Assembly: GCA_002281295.1 (NCBI GenBank) | Contig: NCFS01000001.1 | Span: forward strand, 1-64,000 | Direction: 5' to 3' | DNA length: 64,000 bases | From: Halothiobacillus sp. 35-54-62 | GTDB lineage: Bacteria > Pseudomonadota > Gammaproteobacteria > Halothiobacillales > Halothiobacillaceae | Shown here: piece by piece, positions 18,464 through 28,068 of the stretch | Numbering within the stretch: the first letter of the stretch is position 1 | Layout: every line of letters begins with the position of its first letter | Made by a program: the position numbers and the translations under genes | The notes under the pieces: model-generated | The model's input: the letters and a program-made list of their open reading frames with translations, nothing else | The model's database searches: none | What the model was told of the DNA's origin: nothing

Positions 18464-19321
18464 ATGACGCCTGTTTGCCCCCCCATCAAACCCCACCGCC
18501 GCAGCCATTGGGCCTTATTAATGCGGAGTCTATTGACGCAAAGCCTCTTGCTTTTTATGGGGCTGGCATTGGGCGCCTCGGCGCAGGCCGCCACCGCATT
18601 AAAATTTGCGATTCCGCCATTTTTACCCCAAGCCGAAATTGAGCACTCTTTTGGCCCCTTGGTGGCGAAAATCAGCGCGCTTACCGGCGCGCCGATTGAG
18701 ATCGAAACATTTCCTAATTATTTGGCATTTTGGCAGGCCACGCGCACCGGCTCACCATTTGATATTGCGCTTGATGCGGCACCGACAACCGATTTCCGCG
18801 TGCAACGTCAGCACTGGCATGTCATCGCAAAACTTAGCGGCACGGTCACGCAATCACTCGTAACCGGCCCCAATAACGCGGTGCTGGACCCTTCTGAATT
18901 AATTAATAAAAAAATCGCCGTGCAGCCTTCCCCTTCGGTGAGTGCGTTAACCTTATATCAACTGTTCCCAAACCCCGTGCAACAACCCATTTTGGTTACC
19001 GTTGAGTCCAACCGGGATGCGGCAGATGCCGTGCTTGAGGGCAAGGTGGATGCTGCCATTATTCCCACCCCCATTGCGGCGGGTTACCCGAGCTTAAACA
19101 CAGTCACCACCACAGAGCCCTTACCTTTTTTGGCGGTGAGCGTGAGCCCGAATGTGCCGCCCGCCACCGCCAAAGCCCTGCAAAACGCGCTCATTAGTTT
19201 AAGCCAAACACCCGCCGGTGAGGCGTTGCTTAAAGCATCGCAATTGCGCGCATTTACAATCGCCAACGATCAGGAATATGCGGGCAGCGAGAAACTCCTC
19301 GAAGGCACGTTCGGGTATTAA
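18464..19321 (+). CDS. Periplasmic PhnD-like substrate-binding protein
   Basis: A 285-residue secreted protein. The N-terminal signal peptide ends about residue 45 (LLLFMGLALGASAQA-AT). The body resembles the phosphate/phosphonate ABC-binding fold: LKFAIPPFLPQAEI at the start of the mature chain, FDIALDAAPTTDFR, the hinge IAVQPSPSVSAL, and DAADAVLEGKVDAAIIP. No permease or ATPase genes adjoin it, so it may serve a distant transporter or a sensor. ATG 18464 is preferred because AAGGA lies 8 bases upstream and it places the signal peptide correctly. The ligand cannot be inferred. Confidence 0.7.
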   Translation: MTPVCPPIKPHRRSHWALLMRSLLTQSLLLFMGLALGASAQAATALKFAIPPFLPQAEIEHSFGPLVAKISALTGAPIEIETFPNYLAFWQATRTGSPFDIALDAAPTTDFRVQRQHWHVIAKLSGTVTQSLVTGPNNAVLDPSELINKKIAVQPSPSVSALTLYQLFPNPVQQPILVTVESNRDAADAVLEGKVDAAIIPTPIAAGYPSLNTVTTTEPLPFLAVSVSPNVPPATAKALQNALISLSQTPAGEALLKASQLRAFTIANDQEYAGSEKLLEGTFGY

Positions 19322-19331
19322 ATCCCCATCG

Positions 19332-19348
19332 CCCTGCCCCGCGCAGGG
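19332..19348 (+). terminator. Weak hairpin after the PhnD-like gene
   Basis: CCCTGC / GCAGGG 6-bp stem with a 5-base loop, 11 bp past the stop codon. The tail is only ATTTGG, so termination would be weak. Confidence 0.4.
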
Positions 19349-19438
19349 ATTTGGCCGGTATATCACCCAAAAAACCGGCGCTAAGCCTGCTAAACTTCGC
19401 GCCGAGTTTGAATTATCTACCCGTTAAGGATTTTGTTC

Positions 19439-20611
19439 ATGAGCACGCACCGCGAGCATACCCACTTATTTACCTCTGAATCGGTGGCTGAAGGCCATCC
19501 CGATAAAATTGCCGATCAAATTTCCGACGCGATTTTAGATGCCATTCTGAGCAAAGATCCCCAGGCGCGCGTGGCCTGCGAAACACTGGTTAAAACCGGA
19601 TTTGTTGTGTTGGCCGGTGAAGTCACCACCTCTGCGTGGGTGGATGTTGATGAGCTCGTGCGCAAAGTGATTGTCGATATTGGGTACAACAGCTCCGAGT
19701 TAGGCTTTGATGGCAATACCTGCGGCGTGCTGAACGCCATCGGCAAGCAATCTTCTGATATTGCCCAAGGGGTTGATCGGCGCACGGCTGAAGATCAAGG
19801 CGCAGGCGATCAAGGACTGATGTTTGGTTATGCCACCAACGAAACCGAGGTGTTGATGCCCGCACCCATTACCTATGCGCACAGGCTCGTGCAGCGCCAA
19901 GCCCTGGTTCGAAAATCCCGCACCTTGCCTTGGCTGCGCCCCGATGCCAAATCGCAAGTCACCTTTCGCTATCAAAAAGGCAAGCCCGTTGGCATTGATG
20001 CGGTGGTGCTCTCAACGCAACACAGCCCCGAGGTCAGCCAGAGCGATTTAATTGAAGCGGTGATGGAGCTCATCATCAAGCCCACCCTGCCCGCGCATTG
20101 GTTAGATGCCAACACCCAATACCACATTAACCCGACCGGTAATTTTGTGATTGGCGGCCCCGTGGGAGATTGCGGCTTAACCGGGCGCAAAATTATTGTA
20201 GATACCTACGGCGGCATGGCGCGCCACGGGGGCGGGGCATTTTCGGGTAAAGACCCGTCTAAAGTGGATCGCTCGGCCGCTTATGCGGGGCGCTATGTCG
20301 CTAAAAATATTGTGGCCGCCGGTTTGGCCGATCGTTGCGAGATTCAAGTCTCCTATGCCATTGGTGTAGCCGAACCCACCTCAATTAGCATTGATACCTT
20401 TGGCACCGGCAAAATATCCGATCATAAAATCACCGAACTCGTGCGGGCGCATTTCGATTTACGCCCTTATGGGATTGTTAAAATGCTGGATTTAATTCGC
20501 CCCATTTATCTTAAAACCGCAGCCTATGGCCATTTTGGGCGTGAAGATGCCGATTTTACTTGGGAGAAAACCGATCGGGCAGATGCACTCCGCGCCGATG
20601 CCGGTCTATAA
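19439..20611 (+). CDS. metK: S-adenosylmethionine synthetase
   Basis: Makes S-adenosylmethionine from methionine and ATP. Motifs: the ATP-binding [29 protein letters not shown], the phosphate-loop-like [19 protein letters not shown], and [11 protein letters not shown]. The 390-residue length is usual. ATG 19439 is chosen over an in-frame TTG two codons earlier; TAAGGA precedes it. With ahcY and metF downstream it forms a methyl-cycle cluster, but a riboswitch and terminator separate it from ahcY. Confidence 0.96.
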   Translation: MSTHREHTHLFTSESVAEGHPDKIADQISDAILDAILSKDPQARVACETLVKTGFVVLAGEVTTSAWVDVDELVRKVIVDIGYNSSELGFDGNTCGVLNAIGKQSSDIAQGVDRRTAEDQGAGDQGLMFGYATNETEVLMPAPITYAHRLVQRQALVRKSRTLPWLRPDAKSQVTFRYQKGKPVGIDAVVLSTQHSPEVSQSDLIEAVMELIIKPTLPAHWLDANTQYHINPTGNFVIGGPVGDCGLTGRKIIVDTYGGMARHGGGAFSGKDPSKVDRSAAYAGRYVAKNIVAAGLADRCEIQVSYAIGVAEPTSISIDTFGTGKISDHKITELVRAHFDLRPYGIVKMLDLIRPIYLKTAAYGHFGREDADFTWEKTDRADALRADAGL

Positions 20612-20629
20612 TCGCAAGCCAATTACCTG

Positions 20630-20704
20630 CCGTTTTTTCAAGGAGCGCTGCAACCCTTCACGGGGTGAGGCTTGAAAAAACGGAATTTCATTTCAACCGC
20701 GCTC
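20630..20704 (+). ncRNA. S-adenosylhomocysteine (SAH) riboswitch
   Basis: P1 is a perfect 13-bp stem, CCGTTTTTTCAAG (20630-20642) with CTTGAAAAAACGG (20671-20683). The conserved segment GGAGCGCTGCAACCC follows the left arm and GTGAGGCTTG precedes the right arm. GAGCGC (20643-20648) pairs with GCGCTC (20699-20704), the pseudoknot of this class. The ahcY gene lies directly downstream, the standard target. Binding of SAH is known to turn expression on, so SAH hydrolase is made when its substrate builds up. Confidence 0.9.
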
Positions 20705-20735
20705 AAAAAAACCTGCCCCTTCCCGCAGGTTTTTT
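20705..20735 (+). terminator. Riboswitch expression platform / intrinsic terminator
   Basis: The 11-bp stem AAAAAACCTGC / GCAGGTTTTTT has an 8-base loop (CCCTTCCC). It starts directly after the pseudoknot strand GCGCTC and ends 20 bp before the ahcY ATG. Its position suggests that aptamer folding decides between termination and read-through. Confidence 0.85.
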
Positions 20736-20755
20736 GTTGGATTGAGGAAAACCCG

Positions 20756-22162
20756 ATGAATACATCCGCCCTGCCCTTCGCTGATTTTAAAGTGGCTGAT
20801 TTCTCGCTGGCCGAATTTGGCCGCAAAGAGCTTCGTATTGCCGAGCGCGAAATGCCCGCGCTCATGACCATCCGTGCCAAATATCGAGCGGCGCAGCCGC
20901 TTAAGGGCGCCCGCATCGTGGGCAGCCTGCACATGACCATCCAAACCGCCGTGTTAATTGAAACCCTGGTTGACCTTGGCGCCAGCGTGCGCTGGTCATC
21001 GTGCAATATTTTTTCCACCCAAGATCATGCCGCCGCCGCCATTGCCGCAGCGGGCATCCCCGTTTTTGCGTGGAAGGGTGAAACAGAGGAAGAATACTGG
21101 TGGTGCATTGAGCAAACCGTTCGGGGCAGCGATGGCTGGACGCCGAACTTAATTTTGGATGATGGGGGCGATTTAACCGGCTTGATTCACGAAAAACACC
21201 CCGAGCTGCTCGCCGGGATTCATGGCGTCTCGGAAGAAACCACCACCGGCGTGCATCGCCTGCTCGATATGCTCAAAATCGGCACGCTCAAAATCCCCGC
21301 CATCAATGTGAATGACTCGGTCACCAAATCTAAAAATGACAACAAATACGGCTGCCGCCATTCACTCAACGATGCCATCAAGCGCGCGACCGATCACCTA
21401 CTTTCCGGCAAGCAAGCGCTGGTTATAGGCTATGGCGATGTGGGCAAAGGCTCGGCGGCCTCGCTGCGCCAAGAGGGCATGATTGTTAAAGTCACTGAAA
21501 TTGACCCCATCTGCGCCATGCAAGCCTGCATGGATGGTTATGAGCTGGTGTCGCCCTATCTCAATGGCGTCAATACCGGCGACGATAGCGGGGTAGATCA
21601 CACCCTTCTTGGCAAAATTGATCTGATTGTCACAACCACCGGCAACGTTAACGTCTGTGATGCGCCCATGCTCAAAGCGCTAAAAAATGGCGCCGTGGTG
21701 AGCAATATCGGCCATTTCGATAATGAAATTGATACCGAATTTATGCGCAAAAACTGGTTCTGGGAAGAAATAAAACCCCAAGTGCATAAGGTTTACCGCG
21801 AAACGGCACCCGACAAAAACCCGAACTTAGACACCGATAACTACCTGATTTTATTATCTGAAGGCCGATTAGTTAACCTCGGCAACGCCACCGGCCACCC
21901 CAGCCGCATCATGGATGGTTCGTTTGCGAATCAAGTGCTCGCTCAGCTGCATTTATTTAGCGATAAATTTGCCGATCAAACCGCCGAACGCCAAGCGGCA
22001 TTATTACGGGTTGAAGTGCTGCCAAAAGCCTTGGATGAAGAAGTTGCTCGGTACATGGTGGCCGGCTTTGGCGGCGTGTTAACGCGCATGAGCCCCGCAC
22101 AAGCGGAGTACCTTGGCGTGTCGGTCGATGGTCCTTTCAAGCCCGATAGCTACCGGTACTAA
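20756..22162 (+). CDS. ahcY: Adenosylhomocysteinase (SAH hydrolase)
   Basis: Hydrolyses S-adenosylhomocysteine to adenosine and homocysteine, relieving product inhibition of methyltransferases. Motifs: [28 protein letters not shown], the NAD-binding [16 protein letters not shown], and the C-terminal [10 protein letters not shown]. The 468-residue length is the bacterial long form. ATG 20756 is preceded by GAGGA. It is controlled by the SAH riboswitch at 20630-20735 and followed 27 bp later by metF. Confidence 0.97.
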   Translation: MNTSALPFADFKVADFSLAEFGRKELRIAEREMPALMTIRAKYRAAQPLKGARIVGSLHMTIQTAVLIETLVDLGASVRWSSCNIFSTQDHAAAAIAAAGIPVFAWKGETEEEYWWCIEQTVRGSDGWTPNLILDDGGDLTGLIHEKHPELLAGIHGVSEETTTGVHRLLDMLKIGTLKIPAINVNDSVTKSKNDNKYGCRHSLNDAIKRATDHLLSGKQALVIGYGDVGKGSAASLRQEGMIVKVTEIDPICAMQACMDGYELVSPYLNGVNTGDDSGVDHTLLGKIDLIVTTTGNVNVCDAPMLKALKNGAVVSNIGHFDNEIDTEFMRKNWFWEEIKPQVHKVYRETAPDKNPNLDTDNYLILLSEGRLVNLGNATGHPSRIMDGSFANQVLAQLHLFSDKFADQTAERQAALLRVEVLPKALDEEVARYMVAGFGGVLTRMSPAQAEYLGVSVDGPFKPDSYRY

Positions 22163-22189
22163 ACCCGGCCTAACTACAGAGGCATCGTC

Positions 22190-23032
22190 ATGACAATTCC
22201 TTTATCTTGTGAGTTTTTTCCGCCCAAATCGGATGACGGCGCGGCTAAATTGCGCGCCATCACCACGGAACTTGCCACCGCCCTTTGCCCGGAGTATTTT
22301 TCCGTGACCTTCGGGGCGGGCGGCTCCACCCAAGAGCGCAGCTTCGCTACGGTATCGGCCATTCAATTAGAATCGGGCGTGCCCGCCGCGCCACATTTAT
22401 CCTGCATTGGCTCCACCCGCGCGGGTATTGCCGCCATTCTCGATCAATATCAAGCACTTGGCATTAAACGCATTGTGGCCTTGCGGGGCGATTTACCCTC
22501 GGGCATGCGCGACCCGGGCGATTTTCGCTACGCCAGCGAGTTAGTGGCGTTTATTCGGCAACACAGCGGCGATGGGTTTCATATTGAGGTGGCCGCGTAC
22601 CCCGAATTTCATCCGCAATCACTGAATGCCAAAGCGGATTTACAGCACTTCAAACATAAAGTCGATGCGGGGGCAGATGGCGCCATCACGCAATATTTTT
22701 ATTCCATCGAGGCCTACAGCCGCTTTGTGGATGACTGTGACAAGCGGCAAATTACGATCCCGATCGTGCCGGGCATTATGCCCATTAACAACTACACCCA
22801 GCTCGCGCGGTTTTCAGATGCTTGCGGTGCCGATTTACCCCGCTGGCTGAGAAAAAGGCTCGAGGCCTTTGGCGATGACATGGATAGCCTGCGGGCCTTC
22901 GGGCACGAGGTGGTGGTTAATCTCACGGCGGATTTGGTGCGTGTGGGCGCGCCTGGCTTGCATTTTTACACCATGAATCAGGCCGCGCCCATCATCGCCC
23001 TCTGCCAAGATGCCGGCGTACACCCCGCCTGA
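22190..23032 (+). CDS. metF: 5,10-methylenetetrahydrofolate reductase
   Basis: FAD enzyme producing 5-methyltetrahydrofolate, the methyl donor for methionine synthesis. Motifs: SCEFFPPKSDDGAAKL at the start, FSVTFGAGGSTQ, IVALRGDLP, and GADGAITQYFYS. The 280-residue length is normal for the single-domain bacterial form. It completes a methyl-cycle set with metK and ahcY and is probably read through from ahcY, so it may share the riboswitch control. Confidence 0.95.
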   Translation: MTIPLSCEFFPPKSDDGAAKLRAITTELATALCPEYFSVTFGAGGSTQERSFATVSAIQLESGVPAAPHLSCIGSTRAGIAAILDQYQALGIKRIVALRGDLPSGMRDPGDFRYASELVAFIRQHSGDGFHIEVAAYPEFHPQSLNAKADLQHFKHKVDAGADGAITQYFYSIEAYSRFVDDCDKRQITIPIVPGIMPINNYTQLARFSDACGADLPRWLRKRLEAFGDDMDSLRAFGHEVVVNLTADLVRVGAPGLHFYTMNQAAPIIALCQDAGVHPA

Positions 23033-23156
23033 ACCTGAGCCTGAAACTGCGCTTGAGCCGCTTAAATCCGGCACGTTGATGGCTTCAATGGTATTGTCAT
23101 TTCGAGAGCACACACTCAAGATCAGTTTAATTGAGCCATTTCAAGGAGTCCGCCCC

Positions 23157-24068
23157 ATGGGAACGTTTGCCATTGTTTTACTGATTTTAGCCGCCGTCAC
23201 GATTTTTGCGGGCATCAAGCAAGTCCCGCAAGGCATGATGTACACCGTCGAACGGTTTGGTCGCTACACCAAAACCCTAGAGCCGGGCTTAAATATCATC
23301 CTGCCGTATATTGATCGCATTGGTCGAAAAATCAATGTGATGGAGCAAGTGCTCGATGTCGCCTCACAAGAAATCATCACCCGCGACAACGCCATGATTA
23401 AAGTCGATGGCGTGGTGTTTTTTCAAGTGTTGGATCCCGCGCGGGCCGCGTATGAAGTCCACATGCTCGATTACGCCATCTTAAATTTGGTCATCACCAA
23501 TATTCGTAACGTCATGGGCTCGATGGATTTAGATGAAGTGCTGTCGCGCCGGGATGAAATCAATGCCCGCTTGCTGAGCGTCGTCGATGAAGCCACCTCG
23601 CCTTGGGGCACCAAAATTACCCGCATTGAGATTAAAGACATTACCCCGCCCTTTGATTTAATCGAAGCCATGGGCCGGCAAATGAAAGCAGAGCGGAACA
23701 AGCGCGCCTCCATCTTAGAGGCCGAGGGCGAGCGGCAATCGGCCATTTTAATGGCGGAAGGCGAAAAACAATCGCAAATCCTGAAAGCCGAAGGTGCCAA
23801 AGAAGCCGCATTCCGCGAGGCCGAAGCCCGCGAGCGGCTGGCTGAAGCCGAGGCCTACGCCACTAAATCCGTGAGTGAAGCCATCGCGGGCGGTAATGTA
23901 CAAGCCATCAACTACTTTGTGGCGACTAAATATATCGAAGCGTTCCAATCGGTTGCCACCGCGCCGAATCAAAAAGTCATCATGCTGCCGATTGAAGCCA
24001 GCAGCATGCTGGGCTCACTGGAAGGCATTGCTGAATTGGCCAAAGAAGCCTTTAAAAAGCCAGCTTAA
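23157..24068 (+). CDS. qmcA: SPFH/band-7 membrane protein, QmcA-like
   Basis: A 303-residue stomatin-like protein. One N-terminal membrane segment (FAIVLLILAAVTIFAGI) is followed by the SPFH domain (about 20-190; ERFGRYTKTLEPGLNIILPYID) and a coiled coil rich in AEGERQ and AEGEKQ repeats. It closely resembles E. coli QmcA, a membrane-organising partner of FtsH-type proteolysis and of NfeD proteins. ATG 23157 is preferred over an earlier in-frame start at 23010 because AAGGAG lies upstream and the membrane segment then comes first. NfeD is two genes downstream. Confidence 0.9.
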   Translation: MGTFAIVLLILAAVTIFAGIKQVPQGMMYTVERFGRYTKTLEPGLNIILPYIDRIGRKINVMEQVLDVASQEIITRDNAMIKVDGVVFFQVLDPARAAYEVHMLDYAILNLVITNIRNVMGSMDLDEVLSRRDEINARLLSVVDEATSPWGTKITRIEIKDITPPFDLIEAMGRQMKAERNKRASILEAEGERQSAILMAEGEKQSQILKAEGAKEAAFREAEARERLAEAEAYATKSVSEAIAGGNVQAINYFVATKYIEAFQSVATAPNQKVIMLPIEASSMLGSLEGIAELAKEAFKKPA

Positions 24069-24094
24069 TCTCAACGTAACATCGGGAACCGCTC

Positions 24095-24442
24095 ATGCGC
24101 AAAATTTACTTCACGGCATTCATTTTATCGACCACGCTGGCGTTAGCCGCCTGCTCTGATGGCGCCCCCTCATCAAGCGATATTGAGCAAGCCTTAAAAT
24201 CGGGCATGGCCAAAGCCATGGCTCAGGCCGGCACCCTAGGCGGCGGCGCACAAATTAGTGCGGCGATGGCCAAGGTTGAAATTAAATCGGTTAAAAACCT
24301 AGGCTGCAAAAAAGATGAAGCCGGTTCTGGGTTTAACTGCAATGTCGAAACCGAAGTCAACACGCCCTTTGCCGGCGCACAAAAAAGCACCCGCATGCTG
24401 CATCTCGTTAAAGGCAGCGATGGCTGGCAAATTGCACAATAA
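24095..24442 (+). CDS. Small predicted lipoprotein
   Basis: A 115-residue protein with a lipoprotein signal peptide: KIYFTAFILSTTLALAAC, lipobox LAAC with Cys20. The mature part holds two more cysteines (GCKKDEAGSGFNCNVET), which could form a disulfide in the periplasm. I do not recognise a family. It lies between the SPFH gene and nfeD in the same direction, with short gaps, so it is probably co-transcribed. Confidence 0.75.
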   Translation: MRKIYFTAFILSTTLALAACSDGAPSSSDIEQALKSGMAKAMAQAGTLGGGAQISAAMAKVEIKSVKNLGCKKDEAGSGFNCNVETEVNTPFAGAQKSTRMLHLVKGSDGWQIAQ

Positions 24443-24478
24443 GCTTTTAGTTACCCACCGCATGGTACGCATCACATC

Positions 24479-24919
24479 ATGATTCAATTTGATTATTGGG
24501 GTTGGTTCATCCTTGGCATTGTGTTGGCCGTCATTGAAATTCTGGCGCCATCTAGTTTCTTTTTGTGGATGGGCGGGGCGGCCATTCTGGTGGGTGGCAT
24601 TGTCTTTTTGGTGCCGGATTTAATCTGGCCTATTCAGTTAAGTGTGTTTGCCGTGCTCTCGATTCTGGCTGTGCTCTTGGGGCGGCGCGTTTTTCGACCC
24701 AGCAAACAGGCCACAGATCACCCCACCCTAAACCGGCGGGGCGAGCAATATATTGGCCGGCATTTCACCCTCGAAGCCCCGATTGTTAACGGCATCGGCT
24801 GGGTTCGGGTGGGCGATTCTCGCTGGCGCGTGCTGGGGGAGGATCTACCGGTCGGCACCGTGGTTGAGGTAACCGGCATCGACAGCAGTAATTTTCTTGT
24901 CCGCCAAATCCCCCAATGA
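24479..24919 (+). CDS. NfeD-family membrane protein (short form)
   Basis: 146 residues with two or three membrane segments in the first half (WFILGIVLAVIEILAPSSFFLWMG, AAILVGGIVFLVP, LSVFAVLSILAVLLGRRVF) and a C-terminal OB-fold NfeD domain (GEQYIGRHFTLEAPIVNGIGWVRVGDSRWRV). The short form is the usual partner of SPFH proteins such as QmcA, encoded 410 bp upstream. Its stop overlaps the bioA start (ATGA). Confidence 0.88.
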   Translation: MIQFDYWGWFILGIVLAVIEILAPSSFFLWMGGAAILVGGIVFLVPDLIWPIQLSVFAVLSILAVLLGRRVFRPSKQATDHPTLNRRGEQYIGRHFTLEAPIVNGIGWVRVGDSRWRVLGEDLPVGTVVEVTGIDSSNFLVRQIPQ

Positions 24920-26262
24920 GTAACAACCAAGCGTGGATTAACCGCGATTTAGCGGTGCTGTGGCACCCCTGCACGCAAATGAAAGACCATGAAACCCTGC
25001 CGCCCATCCCCATTGCGCGGGGTGAGGGGGCGTGGCTTATCGATTTTGATGGCCGGCGCTATTTAGATGCCATCGGCTCGTGGTGGGTTAATTTATTTGG
25101 CCATGCTAACCCCATAATCAACGCACGCATCAAAGCCCAGCTCGACACCCTAGAGCACGTTATTTTGGCCGGATTTAGCCATGCGCCGGTGGTAGAGCTG
25201 GCCGAGCGCTTAGTGGCAATCACCCCGGCGTTGCTCACGCGGGTGTTTTTAACCGACAACGGTTCATCTGGTATTGAAGCCGCGCTCAAAATGAGCTTTC
25301 ATTATTGGCGAAACACAGGTCAGCCCAACAAAACCCGTTTTATTGCCATCGAGGGCAGCTATCACGGTGAAACCCTCGGTGCGCTGGGTGTCGGCAATAT
25401 CGCGATTTTCAGCGAAACCTACGCCCCCTTAATTAAACCCGCGCTCATTGCCCCCTCGCCCGACTGCCGCCAAGCCCTGCCTGATGAGCCCTGCGCCGCC
25501 GTAACCGAACGCGCATTGCTTGGCCTGCGCGCCTTGCTTGACCATCATGCCCATGACGTTGCCGCCCTGATTATCGAACCCTTAGTGCAATGCGCCGCCG
25601 GCATGCGCATGCATGAACCGGCTTATTTAGCCGGGGTACGGGCACTGTGCGATGAATTTAATATCCATTTAATTTTGGATGAAATCGCGGTCGGCTTTGG
25701 CCGAACCGGCACCTTATTTGCCTGCGAGCAAGCCGACATTACCCCAGATATATTGTGTTTATCGAAGGGCATTACTGGCGGCTATTTACCCCTGTGCGCG
25801 GTGCTCACCACCGAAACGCTGTATCAAGCGTTTTACTGCGAGGCACCCGCCAGCCGAGCGTTTTTGCACTCACACAGCTACACCGGTAACCCACTCGCTT
25901 GCGTGGCCGCACTCGCCACCCTCGATTTATTCGAGCAAAATCAAGTTATTGCAAGCAACCATGCTCGGTCAACCCTAATCGAAACCCTGCTGATCCCCCT
26001 GCGCCAGCATCCCCACCTCAAGCATGTGCGCCGCCAGGGCATGATTATCGCGATGGATTTATGCGCGTCCAATGGGCATCCGTTCCCCCGCAGCGAGCGC
26101 CGAGGCCAGCGCGCCTATCGCCATGCGCTGGATGCCGGCGTTCTGCTGCGCCCACTCGGCGACACGCTCTATTGGATGCCGCCCTACATCCTGACCGATA
26201 GCGAATGGCAGATGCTGGCAACCGCCACCCTCAATGCGGTCAACGCCGCAACGCGCGCGTAA
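24916..26262 (+). CDS. bioA: Adenosylmethionine-8-amino-7-oxononanoate aminotransferase
   Basis: PLP enzyme of biotin synthesis that makes 7,8-diaminononanoate with S-adenosylmethionine as amino donor. Motifs: LWHPCTQMKDHE at the N-terminus, DGRRYLDAIGSWWVN, DNGSSGIEAALKM, the PLP region LILDEIAVGFGRTG, and the PLP lysine in LCLSKGITGGYLPL. 448 residues. The start overlaps the nfeD stop by four bases. No other biotin gene is in the window. Confidence 0.93.
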   Translation: MSNNQAWINRDLAVLWHPCTQMKDHETLPPIPIARGEGAWLIDFDGRRYLDAIGSWWVNLFGHANPIINARIKAQLDTLEHVILAGFSHAPVVELAERLVAITPALLTRVFLTDNGSSGIEAALKMSFHYWRNTGQPNKTRFIAIEGSYHGETLGALGVGNIAIFSETYAPLIKPALIAPSPDCRQALPDEPCAAVTERALLGLRALLDHHAHDVAALIIEPLVQCAAGMRMHEPAYLAGVRALCDEFNIHLILDEIAVGFGRTGTLFACEQADITPDILCLSKGITGGYLPLCAVLTTETLYQAFYCEAPASRAFLHSHSYTGNPLACVAALATLDLFEQNQVIASNHARSTLIETLLIPLRQHPHLKHVRRQGMIIAMDLCASNGHPFPRSERRGQRAYRHALDAGVLLRPLGDTLYWMPPYILTDSEWQMLATATLNAVNAATRA

Positions 26263-26264
26263 TT

Positions 26265-27005
26265 ATGCGAGAACTGCGGGTCTATTTAGCCGGCCAATGG
26301 CAAAGCGGTGCGCACGTCGCTTTGCTGCCGGCGCAATTTAATTATCTCAAAAACGTGCTGCGCTTATCGGATGGCGAGCGCATCACGGTATTTAACGGGG
26401 CCAACCGCGTAGCCGAGGGCGTTGTTACCTTTGAAAAGCGCACCGGGCAAGTCACTTTAGGTGAAATTTTTGAGCGCAGTGTCGAATCCCCCCTATCAAC
26501 CCACCTCATTCAAGCCATGGGCAAAGGCGAGAAAATGGATTGGGTCGTGCAAAAGGCGGTTGAGCTCGGGGTCACGCGCATCACCCCGATTACCACCCAG
26601 CGCAGCGTTGTCGAGCTCAAAGGCGAGCGTGCCGATAAGCGCCACAGCCGGTTTATCGACATTACCATCAGCGCATGCGAACAATCGGGGCGCAATTTTA
26701 TCCCCACGATCGATCCCATCACCCCCCTTGCGCAGGCACTCACCCTATCCGCCAGCGCCGAACTCAAATGGATTTTGCACCCCCAAGTCACCGCAACACA
26801 AACGCACGCACCCGCCGCCGCCCCCCAGAGCGCCGCCGTGCTCATCGGCCCCGAGGGCGGGTTTACGGAGGCCGAACTCGCGGCCGCTGGCGATGCAGGT
26901 TTTACCCCCATCACGCTCGGCCCCCGCGTGCTGCGCACAGAAACAGCCCCGATCGTAGCCCTCACCGCCTTGCAACTGCGCTTTGGCGATTTTATCCCCC
27001 GCTAA
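26265..27005 (+). CDS. rsmE: 16S rRNA (uracil-1498-N3)-methyltransferase
   Basis: SPOUT-family enzyme that methylates U1498 of 16S rRNA. Motifs: FNYLKNVLRLSDGERITVFNG (PUA-like N-terminus), QAMGKGEKMDWVVQKAVELGV, and the knot region IGPEGGFTEAELA plus LGPRVLRTETAPI. 246 residues, typical. ATG 26265 lies 3 bases after the bioA stop; translation is probably coupled. Confidence 0.94.
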   Translation: MRELRVYLAGQWQSGAHVALLPAQFNYLKNVLRLSDGERITVFNGANRVAEGVVTFEKRTGQVTLGEIFERSVESPLSTHLIQAMGKGEKMDWVVQKAVELGVTRITPITTQRSVVELKGERADKRHSRFIDITISACEQSGRNFIPTIDPITPLAQALTLSASAELKWILHPQVTATQTHAPAAAPQSAAVLIGPEGGFTEAELAAAGDAGFTPITLGPRVLRTETAPIVALTALQLRFGDFIPR

Positions 27006-27207
27006 TTTCCTACGGCTGGCCTTTGGGATCTCTACCCGAAACCACCCAAGCGCAAAGCTAATAGTAACCATTTGCAATTACATGGATGCATCCATCAATA
27101 AAAATAATCGACTTCTTTTGCGCGCGCCGCACGTTACCCTAGCCAGCCTTAATTTCCCTCCTTAAAAATCACAATAGACTTGGGCAAACCAGTCGAGGAA
27201 ACGCAGC

Positions 27208-27873
27208 ATGATTCGTAACGTACTCGCCTTCATTGGTATTTTAGCGATAGCGGCAGGCGCTTATTTTTTTGCCGTTATGCCCGGCATGATACAAATTATG
27301 CCAGGCATGCTTAGCCCCGGCATGAAGCCGATTGTTGAAGTCATCAACAAAAACCCGCAAGGCTTAATGGCTGCCGCAGGCAACTTAGCCCCGGGCGCCG
27401 CCGATGAAACCGCCGTTATGCTGAACCGCTGGATAGCGAGCAAAGGCGAAATTGGCTACACCACAATTTGGGAGAAACAAGTACAACCCGGCCTAACGCT
27501 CGATGATGTGAAAGCGGCATTAGAATCGGTTGCCACCGAGCGCAATATCAAAGCGGTAGGCGATCTACCCCTTTCAGAAGAATTAAAGGCGCGCGGCATC
27601 GCTTCAGGCACCTTATTTATTGCCTCGTACTGCAACCCTGAAACCGCCCGCAAAATGATCGATTTTGCCCCCAGCATGGCGGCCTACCTGCCTTGCCGCA
27701 TTGCCGTGTATCAAAAGGCCGATGGCACACTGTGGATTGCCACCCTCAATATGGACATGATGTTGAAAATGGGTCAATCGATGGGCAATAACGAAGATTT
27801 AATTAAATCAACCAAAGCCGTGCGAGACACCATGTGGGAAATGCTAGAGCGCGGGTCAAAAGGCGAAATTTAA
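27208..27873 (+). CDS. Membrane-anchored DUF302 protein
   Basis: 221 residues. An N-terminal hydrophobic segment (VLAFIGILAIAAGAYFFAVM) is followed by a linker and a DUF302 domain from about residue 85 to 200 (VKAALESVATERNIKAVGDLPL, LFIASYCNPETARKMIDFAPSMAAYLPCRIAVY). The conserved YCNP and LPCR cysteines are present. DUF302 proteins are common in sulfur-oxidising bacteria, but the function is unknown. It stands alone, with its own terminator, which suggests a single-gene transcript. Confidence 0.8.
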   Translation: MIRNVLAFIGILAIAAGAYFFAVMPGMIQIMPGMLSPGMKPIVEVINKNPQGLMAAAGNLAPGAADETAVMLNRWIASKGEIGYTTIWEKQVQPGLTLDDVKAALESVATERNIKAVGDLPLSEELKARGIASGTLFIASYCNPETARKMIDFAPSMAAYLPCRIAVYQKADGTLWIATLNMDMMLKMGQSMGNNEDLIKSTKAVRDTMWEMLERGSKGEI

Positions 27874-27898
27874 TCCGCCCACCTCAAGCCCGCTCGCC

Positions 27899-27927
27899 AA
27901 AAGCCCTGCTAAACGCAGGGTTTTTTA
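27899..27927 (+). terminator. Terminator after the DUF302 gene
   Basis: CCCTGC / GCAGGG stem followed directly by TTTTTT, 25 bp after the stop codon. Confidence 0.85.
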
Positions 27928-28068
27928 TTGGGGCAATGGGGATAGGCCAAGAGTGGTTTTATGCCGCCAAGCCGCCCTGCATAGCAAACAAACCGCCACA
28001 ATCCCTATACACAATCGCTCACCTGCGCCAAAATGGGCGTTTAATTTTGCACTCACTTGTGTGGCGCC

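Noticed and set aside
18096-18508. Several short frames in the tkt / PhnD-like spacer
   Set aside because: Low-complexity, Arg/Pro/Trp-rich translations on both strands without homologous motifs; more likely non-coding promoter region.
19322-19438. SAM riboswitch ahead of metK
   Set aside because: Only a short GC hairpin is seen; no conserved SAM-I, SAM-II or SAM-IV core is recognisable.
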